Positions 1-5,132 of a DNA stretch of 5,132 nucleotides are shown here, piece by piece. Below the pieces are notes generated by a model that had not been told where the DNA came from, made no database searches, and saw nothing but the letters and a program-made list of their open reading frames with translations. Position numbers and translations under genes: made by a program. Source of the stretch: Thermomicrobiaceae bacterium (GTDB lineage: Bacteria; Chloroflexota; Chloroflexia; Thermomicrobiales; Thermomicrobiaceae); NCBI GenBank assembly GCA_007123655.1, contig SKKR01000161.1:1-5132 (forward strand). The letters run 5' to 3'. How positions within the stretch are numbered: the stretch's first letter is position 1; every line of letters begins with the position of its first letter.

Positions 1-249
1 ACCCGCGCGATCTGTGCTCAACTGGGGCTCGACCCCTGGGGACTGATCGCTTCCGGAGCGCTGCTGGTTGTCGTTCCTGAAGAACGGGTATCGGACGGGA
101 TGCAGGCGTTCGCGACGGTCGACACGCCTGTCGTGAGAATCGGAACCCTTACGAACGACCCTGACCAGCGATCACTTGTCGACGGAGGCGTTCACGGTCG
201 CCTTCCAGCGTTCGATGTGGACGAAATCGCCCGTTACTTCGCCGGCTAA
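1..249 (+). CDS. AIR synthase-related (HypE-like) protein, C-terminal fragment
   Basis: This is the 3' end of a gene that begins before the window; 82 codons are open from base 1 to a TAA at 247-249. The translation matches the end of the AIR synthase-related C-terminal domain seen in PurM, HypE, SelD and ThiL relatives. It has the stretch LGLDPWGLIASGALLVVVP (residues 8-26), where the DPxxLIASGxLLxxVP pattern is the typical strand-and-turn of that domain, then an 'IGTLT' strand (47-51) and a short tail ending in DEIARYF. The style is closest to HypE-like proteins. HypE dehydrates a carbamoyl group to the cyanide ligand of NiFe hydrogenases, but many bacteria carry HypE-like paralogues away from hydrogenase genes. 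No hydrogenase or other hyp gene is visible here, so the substrate is unknown. The ATP-binding N-terminal half lies outside the window. The family call is fairly secure; the HypE assignment is inference. Confidence 0.72.
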   Translation, partial: TRAICAQLGLDPWGLIASGALLVVVPEERVSDGMQAFATVDTPVVRIGTLTNDPDQRSLVDGGVHGRLPAFDVDEIARYFAG

Positions 250-310
250 GGAGCCGCCCGGCGCCCGCGCTGACCGCGGACTTCGGGCCGAATTCCGCAT
301 TGCTCAAACC

Positions 311-1609
311 CTACGGTTTCGGCATCTGCTGAAGGGCTTCGTAGGCCGGCCGCGGGCTCCAGTCCTCATTGAGCACCGACCAGGCGTACTTCTCATCCTC
401 CGGTGACACGATCGTTGTGAAGTTCAGATTCCAGACGAACATTCCATCGATCCAGGGCATCTGTTCCCGGGCAACCTCAAACGCGCCGACGAGGTAGTTC
501 GCCTGATCCTCCTCGCTGACATCGGCGCCGTACTCATAGCCCGGAGCCGGGTTTTCAGTCGTCCAACCGAACTCGGTAACCCAGACCGGCCGCTCATCAC
601 CGAACTCCTGCATAACCGCGCGAAGGTCCTGACCTCGAAGAAAGTAGAAGCTGTTGTGGTCAGTCCACTCTCCCGGTCCGGGGTTGTCAGGATAGGTCGT
701 GTCCGGCGGGTTATTCGTCGCGTTGAGATGCATGCCCAGAACATCGAAGAACTGCGTGAAGTGACCGCCTTCAAACTCGTAAAACGAGCGCAGGTAATCG
801 ACGTCATTGACCGCGACTTCCGGATCGTTGATGCCGGTCGGCGTCAGTCCTCCGAAAATTACCAGGGCGTCCGGGTCGGCGGATTTGACTCCCTGATATC
901 CGGCCTCGAGCAACCGGGCGTAATTACTGACCCGCACCGTGCCGTGCATCTCATGCGCCATGTTCTGCTCGTTCCAGATTTCCCAGGCTTGGATGCGTCC
1001 CCGGTATCGGTCCGCCATAAAGCTCATGAACTCGGCAAACATGTTGTAGTCGGTGAGAAGTTGCTCTCCGTCCTCGTCGAGCGCCCAGTCCGGTGCACCG
1101 ACAATTGACACCATCACCCGAACGTTTGTGCCCTCGTAGGCGTCGAGCATCCGGTCGATCGGCAATGGATCGAGCCAGTCAGGCTCGCGTTGCACTTCAC
1201 TCCAATGCACCTGGCATCGGACCCCGTTGAAACCCGCCTGCTCCACTGCGAGCCGGGTGTTTTGGTTGTACTCCAGGCCACCTTCATCGGCGCGCCAGGC
1301 GATGTTGAAGCCATAGGCCATCTCATCGCTCTGTGGGACTTCTGGCTGCCCTTCGGGAAGTTGAATCTCTTCGTCCGGGGCATCGTCAACCGGCTCCGCA
1401 TCGTCGGTTGCTTCTGTGTCGTCAACCACGGGAGTGGGGTCTGCGTCGTCCGTCGCGACCTCATCCACATCATCGGCCACCGCCGTCGGAGTCGGCTCGT
1501 CAGCGACTTCGTCATCATCGCCGTTGCAACTGCCCAGAGCGAGGATCACTCCCACAAGGAGCACCACTCCGACGAGGCCTGAAACGCCAAGCAATACGCG
1601 TTTGTCCAT
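311..1609 (-). CDS. Lipoprotein glycoside hydrolase, clan GH-A type (beta/alpha)8
   Basis: A 432-residue exported lipoprotein, probably anchored on the outer face of the membrane and hydrolysing a polysaccharide or glycoside. Residues 1-28 form a type II signal peptide: a basic MDKR start, a hydrophobic core, and lipobox L-G-S-C with the lipidated Cys at 28. Residues 29-81 are a low-complexity Asp/Glu/Thr/Pro linker with 24 acidic and no basic residues. The catalytic domain runs from about 97 to 432, starting at AYGFNIAW. Key signs of clan GH-A are WNEQN in strand 4 (Glu214, predicted acid/base) and WVTEFGW in strand 7 (Glu346, predicted nucleophile). LGMHLN near residue 294 probably supplies an active-site His. 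The C-terminus ends with the usual RPAYEAL helix. Families such as GH5 and GH39 share this layout, and I cannot pick one. I chose the ATG at 1609 because it directly precedes the signal peptide and has GGGAAG 11 nt upstream; a GTG at 1645 would put 12 extra polar residues in front. The gene is convergent with the AIR synthase-related gene and divergent from DUF3090, so it is probably monocistronic. Confidence 0.85.
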   Translation of the reverse strand: MDKRVLLGVSGLVGVVLLVGVILALGSCNGDDDEVADEPTPTAVADDVDEVATDDADPTPVVDDTEATDDAEPVDDAPDEEIQLPEGQPEVPQSDEMAYGFNIAWRADEGGLEYNQNTRLAVEQAGFNGVRCQVHWSEVQREPDWLDPLPIDRMLDAYEGTNVRVMVSIVGAPDWALDEDGEQLLTDYNMFAEFMSFMADRYRGRIQAWEIWNEQNMAHEMHGTVRVSNYARLLEAGYQGVKSADPDALVIFGGLTPTGINDPEVAVNDVDYLRSFYEFEGGHFTQFFDVLGMHLNATNNPPDTTYPDNPGPGEWTDHNSFYFLRGQDLRAVMQEFGDERPVWVTEFGWTTENPAPGYEYGADVSEEDQANYLVGAFEVAREQMPWIDGMFVWNLNFTTIVSPEDEKYAWSVLNEDWSPRPAYEALQQMPKP

Positions 1610-1670
1610 TTGTGAGACTGCTTCCCTTCCGGGTCCAGACGGCACCGTTCACTGACGTACCGCGCTTAAC

Positions 1671-1680
1671 GACAATTGTC
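1671..1680. repeat. 10-bp perfect palindrome in divergent intergenic region
   Basis: GACAATTGTC is a perfect inverted repeat lying in the divergent region, about 62 bp upstream of the lipoprotein glycosidase start and 147 bp upstream of the DUF3090 start. Pairing does not extend beyond the ten bases. It is AT-richer than its surroundings. It could be a small operator for the glycosidase gene, but one short palindrome with no second copy is weak evidence. Confidence 0.25.
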
Positions 1681-1753
1681 CTCGTGTGTAAGACGAACGA
1701 ATCTGCAACTGGTAGCCATCCTGCCATAATCGGCGGCGCGCGTCCGGCAACGG

Positions 1754-1784
1754 TATGACCGTAGCGCACAGCGTATAGTATGCT
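1754..1784 (+). promoter_or_regulatory. Putative sigma-70-type promoter for DUF3090 gene
   Basis: TATAGT at 1774-1779 differs by one base from the -10 consensus, and an overlapping TATGCT sits at 1779-1784. A TTGACA-like TATGAC at 1754-1759 lies 19 bp from the second hexamer but only 14 bp from the first, so the -35 match is poor. A start near 1786-1791 would give a leader of about 40 nt, which contains the Shine-Dalgarno AAGGAG. The AT-rich hexamers stand out in a GC-rich intergenic stretch. No equally good promoter is seen for the opposite strand. Confidence 0.4.
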
Positions 1785-1810
1785 CGGTTGGACGACGCAA
1801 CGCGAACCTG

Positions 1811-1816
1811 AAGGAG
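1811..1816 (+). promoter_or_regulatory. Ribosome binding site of DUF3090 gene
   Basis: AAGGAG is a strong Shine-Dalgarno core, 10 nt before the GTG at 1827 and 13 nt before a second in-frame GTG at 1830. The spacing favours 1827. There is no ATG in frame nearby, so a GTG start is well supported. Confidence 0.7.
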
Positions 1817-1826
1817 TGGCGCATCC

Positions 1827-2372
1827 GTGGTGTTCGAGCAACACGAATTCGATCGACTCGAGATCCTTGCGGCAGAGGCGATCGGCGAGCCTGGCCAGCG
1901 ACGGTTCCGACTGATCGGCGGACTGCCCGGGAGTGTCGTCTCGCTCTGGATGGAAAAAGAGCAACTGCAGGCGCTGGGACTAGCAATTGAACAGTTGCTG
2001 GAGCAACTCCAGACGACGGGCGTGAACACGGAAGACATTGACTCCGTCGCCATGCCCGCACTGGAGTCGACGCCGCCCAATGCACCTGAATACCAGGTCG
2101 GCAAGATGGCGATCGGCTACGACGAGGAAGAGCAAGTCGTTGCGTATTTCGCCCACGACATCGAACAGGACAGCGATGCCGATCCGGTGTTCAGCGGCCG
2201 AGCATCACTCGAGGCATCAAAGGCCCTGGCCGAAGAGATCGCGGAAGTCGTCGCTGCCGGCAGACCCCGATGCCCGCGCTGTGGTGCGGTGATTGAGCCG
2301 GAAGGGCACGTTTGCCCGCATGACAACGGGCACCTGCCCTGGGATCCGAACATCGACTCCGAACCCGCCTGA
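1827..2372 (+). CDS. DUF3090 family protein with C-terminal Cys-rich knuckle
   Basis: A 181-residue cytoplasmic protein of the DUF3090 (TIGR03847-type) family, best known from Actinobacteria and also present in Chloroflexota. Its biochemical function is unknown. Three family blocks are visible: GEPGQRRFRLIG with the following VSLWMEKEQLQALG (residues 20-51); EYQVGKMAIGYD (88-99); and a C-terminal segment in which VVAAGRPRCPRCG and PEGHVCPHDNGH give Cys149, Cys152 and Cys163 plus His165 or His169. That last block could bind zinc as a short CxxC...CxH knuckle, which is inference. There is no signal peptide or membrane segment. The full length matches the family. In Actinobacteria the gene usually sits beside a histidine-phosphatase-like gene and an SCO1664-type kinase-fold gene; neither is here. 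It has its own candidate promoter and strong Shine-Dalgarno, and its stop lies 4 nt from the stop of the convergent gamma-glutamyltransferase gene. Confidence 0.9.
   Translation: MVFEQHEFDRLEILAAEAIGEPGQRRFRLIGGLPGSVVSLWMEKEQLQALGLAIEQLLEQLQTTGVNTEDIDSVAMPALESTPPNAPEYQVGKMAIGYDEEEQVVAYFAHDIEQDSDADPVFSGRASLEASKALAEEIAEVVAAGRPRCPRCGAVIEPEGHVCPHDNGHLPWDPNIDSEPA
2304..2339. repeat. Stacked inverted repeats at the 3' end of the DUF3090 gene
   Basis: Two short dyads lie side by side: GGGCA (2304-2308) pairing with TGCCC (2313-2317) around a 4-nt loop, and GGGCA (2328-2332) pairing with TGCCC (2335-2339) around 2 nt. The middle arms can pair instead, TGCCCG (2313-2318) with CGGGCA (2327-2332) around an 8-nt loop, giving mutually exclusive hairpins. 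They fall in codons for the Cys-rich end of DUF3090, about 40 nt before both convergent stops. No T-run follows on either strand, so this is not a classical intrinsic terminator. Confidence 0.35.
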
Positions 2373-2376
2373 CCCG

Positions 2377-3978
2377 TTACCAGCCCAGCGCGTAGCCATT
2401 CGCTCGCGGGTCCGCGCCACCGATTAGCACTCCGTTCTCCCGATCCACGTGAATCGCCTGTGCGTGGCCCATCGCCGAAGAAAATGGCACGGTTACGCGA
2501 ACTTCGTGTCCCTTTTCGCTCAGGGCACTCACCACGTCTTCGCCGATTTCTGGCTCGACTCGAAGAAGATGCTGCGGATCGTCCTGCGCATCGGGCCCGG
2601 CCACCCAGCGGGGGGACTCGATCGCCTCCTGCGGATTGAAGCCGTAGTCCACGATTTTGGACACGAGCTGCAGGTGGGTTTGCGCCTGACCATGAGCGCC
2701 CATGCATCCGAACACCAGCCACGGGAAGTCATCTTTAAGAGCCAGACCGGGGATCAACGTGTGCATCGACCGTTTCCGGGGCTGCAGGCTGTTCGCGGCG
2801 GAATCGTCCATCGTGAATGAGGCCCCGCGATTCTGCAGGAGGATACCGGTACCTTCGGCCACGATGCCGCTACCGAACCCTCTGAAGACCGACTGGATGA
2901 GCGAGACCGCCATTCCGTTCGAGTCAAACGCACAGAGATACACCGTGTCACCGGCGCCGGGGCTCACTGAGTCCTCGACCGCTGCCTTCTCGGAATCAAT
3001 CTTTGATCGAAGCTCGTGCGCATAATCGATGGATGTCAGGCGCTCGACCGGAATGTCCACGAACTCCGGGTCACTGATGTACTGGTCGCGGTCTCGAAAC
3101 GCGAGCTTTTTGGACTCTACGAAATGGTGTATCTGCTCGGCCGAATTTACATCCCAGCGTGCTGGATCCCATCCGGAAGCCATGTTCAGCATCTGCAGCG
3201 CGGTAACACCCTGCGTGTTCGGCGGAAGCTCCTGCACCTTCAGCCCGCGGTACATTGTCGAGATCGGCTGTACCCACGTCGACGTGTGCTCCGCCAGATC
3301 ATCCATCGAAATCGGCGAACCCCAGGTGTTCAGCGAACGGACGATACGTTCCCCGACCACTCCCCGGTAGAATGCCTCCGCTCCCTCCCGGGCGATCGTC
3401 CGAAGTGTGGTTGCCAGCGCCGGCTGTCGCAGAATCGTTCCCCTTGCCACCGGTTTGTCCTCATGAAGAAACTGCCGTCTCGCCGCCGGATCCGCTCCCA
3501 GCATGTTCGCGGCCAGAGTAATCGCCGCGTTGAGATGCGGCGTCACCGGGAATCCTTCACTGGCGTAGTCAATCGCGTCCTGTAGCAGTGGTCCGAGTTC
3601 CCGCGTCCCGTACGCGTCCAGCGCCTGTTGCCATGCGTCGACGGTGCCGGGAACGGTGACCGTCAGCGGGCCGCGCTCGGGCATGACCTCATGTCCTGCC
3701 GCGCTTACAGATTCGATTGACAGGCCGGATGGCGCCCTGCCACTGCCGTTCAACCCGACCGACGTCCCTGTTCTCGGATCCCAGATCTGGAAGAACGCGT
3801 CTCCCCCGATCGAGCAATTGTCTGGCATGACTACGGTCAGAACGGCGTTCGCCGCGACCGCGGCGTCAACAGCGTTCCCTCCATCGCGGAGAACACGAAG
3901 TCCCGCCTGACTGGCCAGGTAGTGCGGCGACGCTATCATCCCGTTCATCGCCATCGTTGCCGGTCGCCCGTTTGTCAC
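2377..3978 (-). CDS. Gamma-glutamyltransferase family Ntn hydrolase (YwrD-like)
   Basis: A 533-residue member of the gamma-glutamyltranspeptidase family. These N-terminal nucleophile hydrolases cleave themselves and then hydrolyse or transfer gamma-glutamyl groups, for example from glutathione; some relatives act on cephalosporin-type amides. N-terminal marks are GGNAVDAAVAAN (about 33-44) and IGGDAFF (about 57-63). LNGSGRAP (76-83) carries the Arg expected to hold the substrate carboxylate. The predicted self-cleavage site is before Thr345 in GAGDTVYLCAFD, followed by GFGSGIV and GTGILLQNRGASF, giving subunits of about 344 and 189 residues. Downstream MGAHGQAQTHLQ replaces the Gly-Gly oxyanion loop of classical GGT, and IVDYGFNPQEAIESPRW is the usual family helix. 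No signal peptide is present, so a cytoplasmic enzyme is likely, unlike periplasmic E. coli Ggt. I chose the GTG at 3978 because AGGGGG lies 6 nt upstream; longer starts at 4035 or 4026 would fall on or upstream of the likely promoter. True substrate is not known. Confidence 0.9.
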   Translation of the reverse strand: MTNGRPATMAMNGMIASPHYLASQAGLRVLRDGGNAVDAAVAANAVLTVVMPDNCSIGGDAFFQIWDPRTGTSVGLNGSGRAPSGLSIESVSAAGHEVMPERGPLTVTVPGTVDAWQQALDAYGTRELGPLLQDAIDYASEGFPVTPHLNAAITLAANMLGADPAARRQFLHEDKPVARGTILRQPALATTLRTIAREGAEAFYRGVVGERIVRSLNTWGSPISMDDLAEHTSTWVQPISTMYRGLKVQELPPNTQGVTALQMLNMASGWDPARWDVNSAEQIHHFVESKKLAFRDRDQYISDPEFVDIPVERLTSIDYAHELRSKIDSEKAAVEDSVSPGAGDTVYLCAFDSNGMAVSLIQSVFRGFGSGIVAEGTGILLQNRGASFTMDDSAANSLQPRKRSMHTLIPGLALKDDFPWLVFGCMGAHGQAQTHLQLVSKIVDYGFNPQEAIESPRWVAGPDAQDDPQHLLRVEPEIGEDVVSALSEKGHEVRVTVPFSSAMGHAQAIHVDRENGVLIGGADPRANGYALGW

Positions 3979-3984
3979 ATCAAT

Positions 3985-3990
3985 CCCCCT
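3985..3990 (-). promoter_or_regulatory. Ribosome binding site deciding the GTG start of the GGT-family gene
   Basis: On the minus strand AGGGGG, one mismatch from AGGAGG, ends 6 nt before GTG at 3978. The in-frame ATG codons at 4035 and 4026 have no comparable site. This shortens the gene by 19 codons and removes an N-terminal extension without family resemblance. Confidence 0.65.
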
Positions 3991-4007
3991 GCATACAGTA
4001 CTTCGAT

Positions 4008-4017
4008 TCCGGCCGGA
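4008..4017. repeat. 10-bp palindrome at the predicted GGT transcription start
   Basis: TCCGGCCGGA is a perfect palindrome that abuts and overlaps by one base the candidate -10 element of the GGT-family gene, so it would sit at its transcription start. That is a sensible position for a repressor, but GC-rich palindromes of this size are common by chance in such DNA. Confidence 0.2.
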
Positions 4018-4025
4018 TAATAGCA
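4017..4025 (-). promoter_or_regulatory. Putative extended -10 promoter for the GGT-family gene
   Basis: The minus strand reads TGCTATTAT: a TGn extension directly before TATTAT, which is one base off the -10 consensus. No clear -35 is seen about 17 bp upstream, which is acceptable for extended -10 promoters. Transcription from about 4010 would give a leader of roughly 30 nt to GTG 3978, with the AGGGGG site inside it. This supports the short start, because ATG 4035 lies upstream of the element and ATG 4026 abuts it, so neither would be in the transcript. Confidence 0.45.
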
Positions 4026-4055
4026 TCCACACCACAGGTGCGGCGGGCGATCCGG

Positions 4056-4076
4056 TATCATGGCGACCAGGCTGGT
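4056..4076 (+). promoter_or_regulatory. Possible -10 element and dyad upstream of the RNase Z-type gene
   Basis: TATCAT at 4056-4061 is a -10-like hexamer on the plus strand, followed at 4066-4076 by the dyad ACCAG-G-CTGGT, perfect except for its central base. No convincing -35 is seen. If used, transcription would start inside the dyad, about 64 nt before the ATG at 4132. Weakly supported. Confidence 0.22.
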
Positions 4077-4114
4077 TTCCGGCCCGACTGTGTCCTTGCC
4101 AGCAGCACTCAATG

Positions 4115-4120
4115 AAAGGG
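4115..4120 (+). promoter_or_regulatory. Ribosome binding site of the RNase Z-type gene
   Basis: AAAGGG lies 11 nt before ATG 4132. An upstream in-frame ATG at 4060 would add 24 residues before the first beta strand and has no such site, so 4132 is preferred. RNase Z proteins normally begin within a few residues of this strand. Confidence 0.5.
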
Positions 4121-4131
4121 ATGCTCCGCGC

Positions 4132-5064
4132 ATGATCGACGTCTGCCTGCTCGGCACCGGAGGGATGATGCCACTTCCGGATCGCTGGTTATCCTCGCTC
4201 CTGCTGCGCACTGGTGGACATACCCTGCTGATCGATTGCGGAGAGGGAACCCAGATCTCCTGGAAACTCAGCGGCTGGAGTTTCAACGACACTGACTCGA
4301 TCCTTCTGACCCACCACCACGCAGATCACGTTGCCGGCCTGCCCGGCATCCTGTATCAACTTGCCCACAGCATGCGGACTGATCCCGTCACGATCTACGG
4401 GCCAATGGGTACTGAGGCTCTCGTCGAGGCGCTCCGGCACATCGTGCCCCGTCTACCGTATCAACTTCGCGTTCACGAAATCTTCGGCGGAGATCGCCTG
4501 GTTCTTCCCGGCGGCCTTGAGCTCGAGGTGCTGGAGGTATCGCACCGGATAACCTGTCTCGCGTACAGTTTTTCATTGCCGCGCTCGCGAGAATTTCAGC
4601 GCGACGTTGCAGAATCTCGCGGAATCCCGGTTGAGTACTGGAAACGCCTCCAGGCCGGGGAGGATGTTGAGTACGACGGACGCGTCGTCCGTGCCGACGA
4701 TCTGCTCGGCCCACCCCGGGACGGAATCAAGGTCTCGATGGTTACCGATACGCGGCCGACGAGCGAGTTACCGCAGTTCGTCAGAGAGAGTAACTTGCTA
4801 GTGTGTGAAGGTATGTACGGGACTGAAGAGGAGCGGGTCAGAGCCGATGAACGCGGCCACATGGTGTTTCCGGAGGCGGCAGAAATTGCCCGCCGCGGGC
4901 GCGTTGGAGAGCTCTGGCTCACGCACTTCAGTCCCGCGATGCAGTCCCCTGAAGATCACCTTCCCGCAACCAGAGAGATATTCCCCAATACGTTTCTGGG
5001 ACCGGTCCACGAAACCAGAACCATCCCGTTTCCGGAACAGGACATCGTGCCCCGCCATGAATGA
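4132..5064 (+). CDS. rnz: Ribonuclease Z-type metallo-beta-lactamase-fold endonuclease
   Basis: A 310-residue cytoplasmic metal-dependent hydrolase, close to the usual ~300-residue length of short-form RNase Z, which cuts the 3' trailer from tRNA precursors lacking encoded CCA. The protein opens with MIDVCLLGTGGMMPLP and LLIDCGEGTQ, as in RNase Z. The metal motif HxHxDH is THHHADHVAGLPGIL, with His61, His63, Asp65 and His66. Further predicted ligands are His138 (VSHR), Asp206 (TDTRP) and His265 (LTHFSP), and His243 (GHM) takes the place of the usual HST histidine. The region between about 146 and 196 corresponds to the tRNA-binding arm but has GIPVEYWKRLQAGEDV in place of the common GIPxGPLY pattern. 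'CEGMYG' replaces the usual acidic-Thr-Phe segment. This is a recognisable subgroup, also known to me from Clostridia. All metal ligands are kept, so it should be active; whether tRNA is its main substrate is inference. It is divergent from the GGT-family gene and overlaps the next frame. Confidence 0.82.
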   Translation: MIDVCLLGTGGMMPLPDRWLSSLLLRTGGHTLLIDCGEGTQISWKLSGWSFNDTDSILLTHHHADHVAGLPGILYQLAHSMRTDPVTIYGPMGTEALVEALRHIVPRLPYQLRVHEIFGGDRLVLPGGLELEVLEVSHRITCLAYSFSLPRSREFQRDVAESRGIPVEYWKRLQAGEDVEYDGRVVRADDLLGPPRDGIKVSMVTDTRPTSELPQFVRESNLLVCEGMYGTEEERVRADERGHMVFPEAAEIARRGRVGELWLTHFSPAMQSPEDHLPATREIFPNTFLGPVHETRTIPFPEQDIVPRHE

Positions 5065-5132
5065 CGTTGATGACACTGATCGGTCAAGAAACCATGTCAG
5101 GGCGCTTACGAGAAGAACGGTGAAAGAGCCTG
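5057..5132 (+). CDS. Start of an unidentified downstream gene (partial)
   Basis: An ATG at 5057 opens a frame that stays open to the window edge (25 codons), overlapping the end of the RNase Z-type gene by 8 nt. The first residues are MNDVDDTDRSRNHVRALTRR, polar then basic, with no recognisable domain. Overlapping stop and start suggests translational coupling, but no good Shine-Dalgarno precedes the ATG. A GTG at 5120 in the same frame, with purine-rich AGAAGAA just before it, is an alternative start. The competing ATGA overlap at 5061 runs into a stop at 5123. Too little sequence remains to name it. Confidence 0.35.
   Translation, partial: MNDVDDTDRSRNHVRALTRRTVKEP

Noticed and set aside
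265..279. CCGCG...CGCGG hairpin (5-bp stem, 5-nt loop) between the convergent AIR synthase-related and glycosidase genes as a terminator
   Set aside because: The stem is short and no T-run follows on either strand; such stems are frequent in GC-rich DNA.
656..1108. Plus-strand open frame of 150 codons antisense to the glycosidase
   Set aside because: It covers the catalytic region of the glycosidase and has no recognisable motif or good ribosome binding site.
1515..2104. Several overlapping minus-strand open frames (139-151 codons) spanning the divergent region and the start of DUF3090
   Set aside because: They conflict with DUF3090, are Arg/Ser-rich, and three competing frames over the same DNA point to lack of stops in GC-rich sequence rather than genes.
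2117..2722. Long minus-strand open frame (201 codons) across the DUF3090/GGT junction
   Set aside because: It is antisense to DUF3090 and out of frame with the GGT-family gene, both of which have clear family motifs; its Arg/Ser-rich translation is typical of a shadow frame.
3016..3585. Plus-strand open frame of 189 codons inside the GGT-family gene
   Set aside because: It lies wholly antisense to a well-supported coding region, and the translation is Arg/His/Cys-rich with no domain.
4060..4131. N-terminal 24-residue extension of the RNase Z-type protein from ATG 4060
   Set aside because: RNase Z proteins begin at the MIDVCLLGTGG strand; the extension has no family resemblance, and the ATG at 4132 has its own AAAGGG site.
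1..5132. CRISPR array, transposon ends, tRNA/rRNA gene, toxin-antitoxin pair or defence system
   Set aside because: By eye I found no regularly spaced repeats, transposase, cloverleaf-like sequence or characteristic small gene pair; the genes are ordinary metabolic or processing enzymes.

Overview
The window is a GC-rich bacterial chromosomal segment with GTG starts and purine-rich Shine-Dalgarno sites. Three things suggest Chloroflexota, possibly a Thermomicrobia-like lineage: a DUF3090 protein, a cell-surface clan-A glycosidase on a Thr/Pro/Asp-rich lipoprotein linker, and a YwrD-like gamma-glutamyltransferase. This placement rests on protein style and gene content. No marker gene in the window proves it.

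Layout. Positions 1-249 (+) hold the last 82 codons of an AIR synthase-related (HypE-like) protein. It converges across about 60 nt on a 432-residue lipoprotein glycosidase (311-1609, -). A 217-nt divergent intergenic region (1610-1826) separates that gene from a complete DUF3090 protein with a C-terminal Cys-rich knuckle (1827-2372, +). DUF3090 converges, with only 4 nt between stop codons, on a 533-residue gamma-glutamyltransferase-family Ntn hydrolase (2377-3978, -). A second divergent region (3979-4131) leads to a ribonuclease Z-type metallo-beta-lactamase-fold protein (4132-5064, +). An open frame begins at 5057, overlapping the end of that gene, and runs off the window.

How the genes relate. 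Neighbours are mostly convergent or divergent, so the region looks like single-gene transcription units rather than an operon. The one exception is the RNase Z gene and the partial frame after it, which may be co-transcribed. The functions (metal or nucleotide enzyme maturation, extracellular polysaccharide hydrolysis, peptide or glutathione cleavage, tRNA 3' maturation) do not form one pathway. I see no CRISPR array, transposon, tRNA, rRNA or phage signature. The region reads as ordinary core or near-core chromosome, and I found no convincing new multi-gene system. The points most worth a second look are the unassigned lipoprotein glycosidase with its very acidic linker, the solo DUF3090 gene, the non-canonical active-site surroundings of the GGT homologue, and the divergent arm of the RNase Z-like protein.
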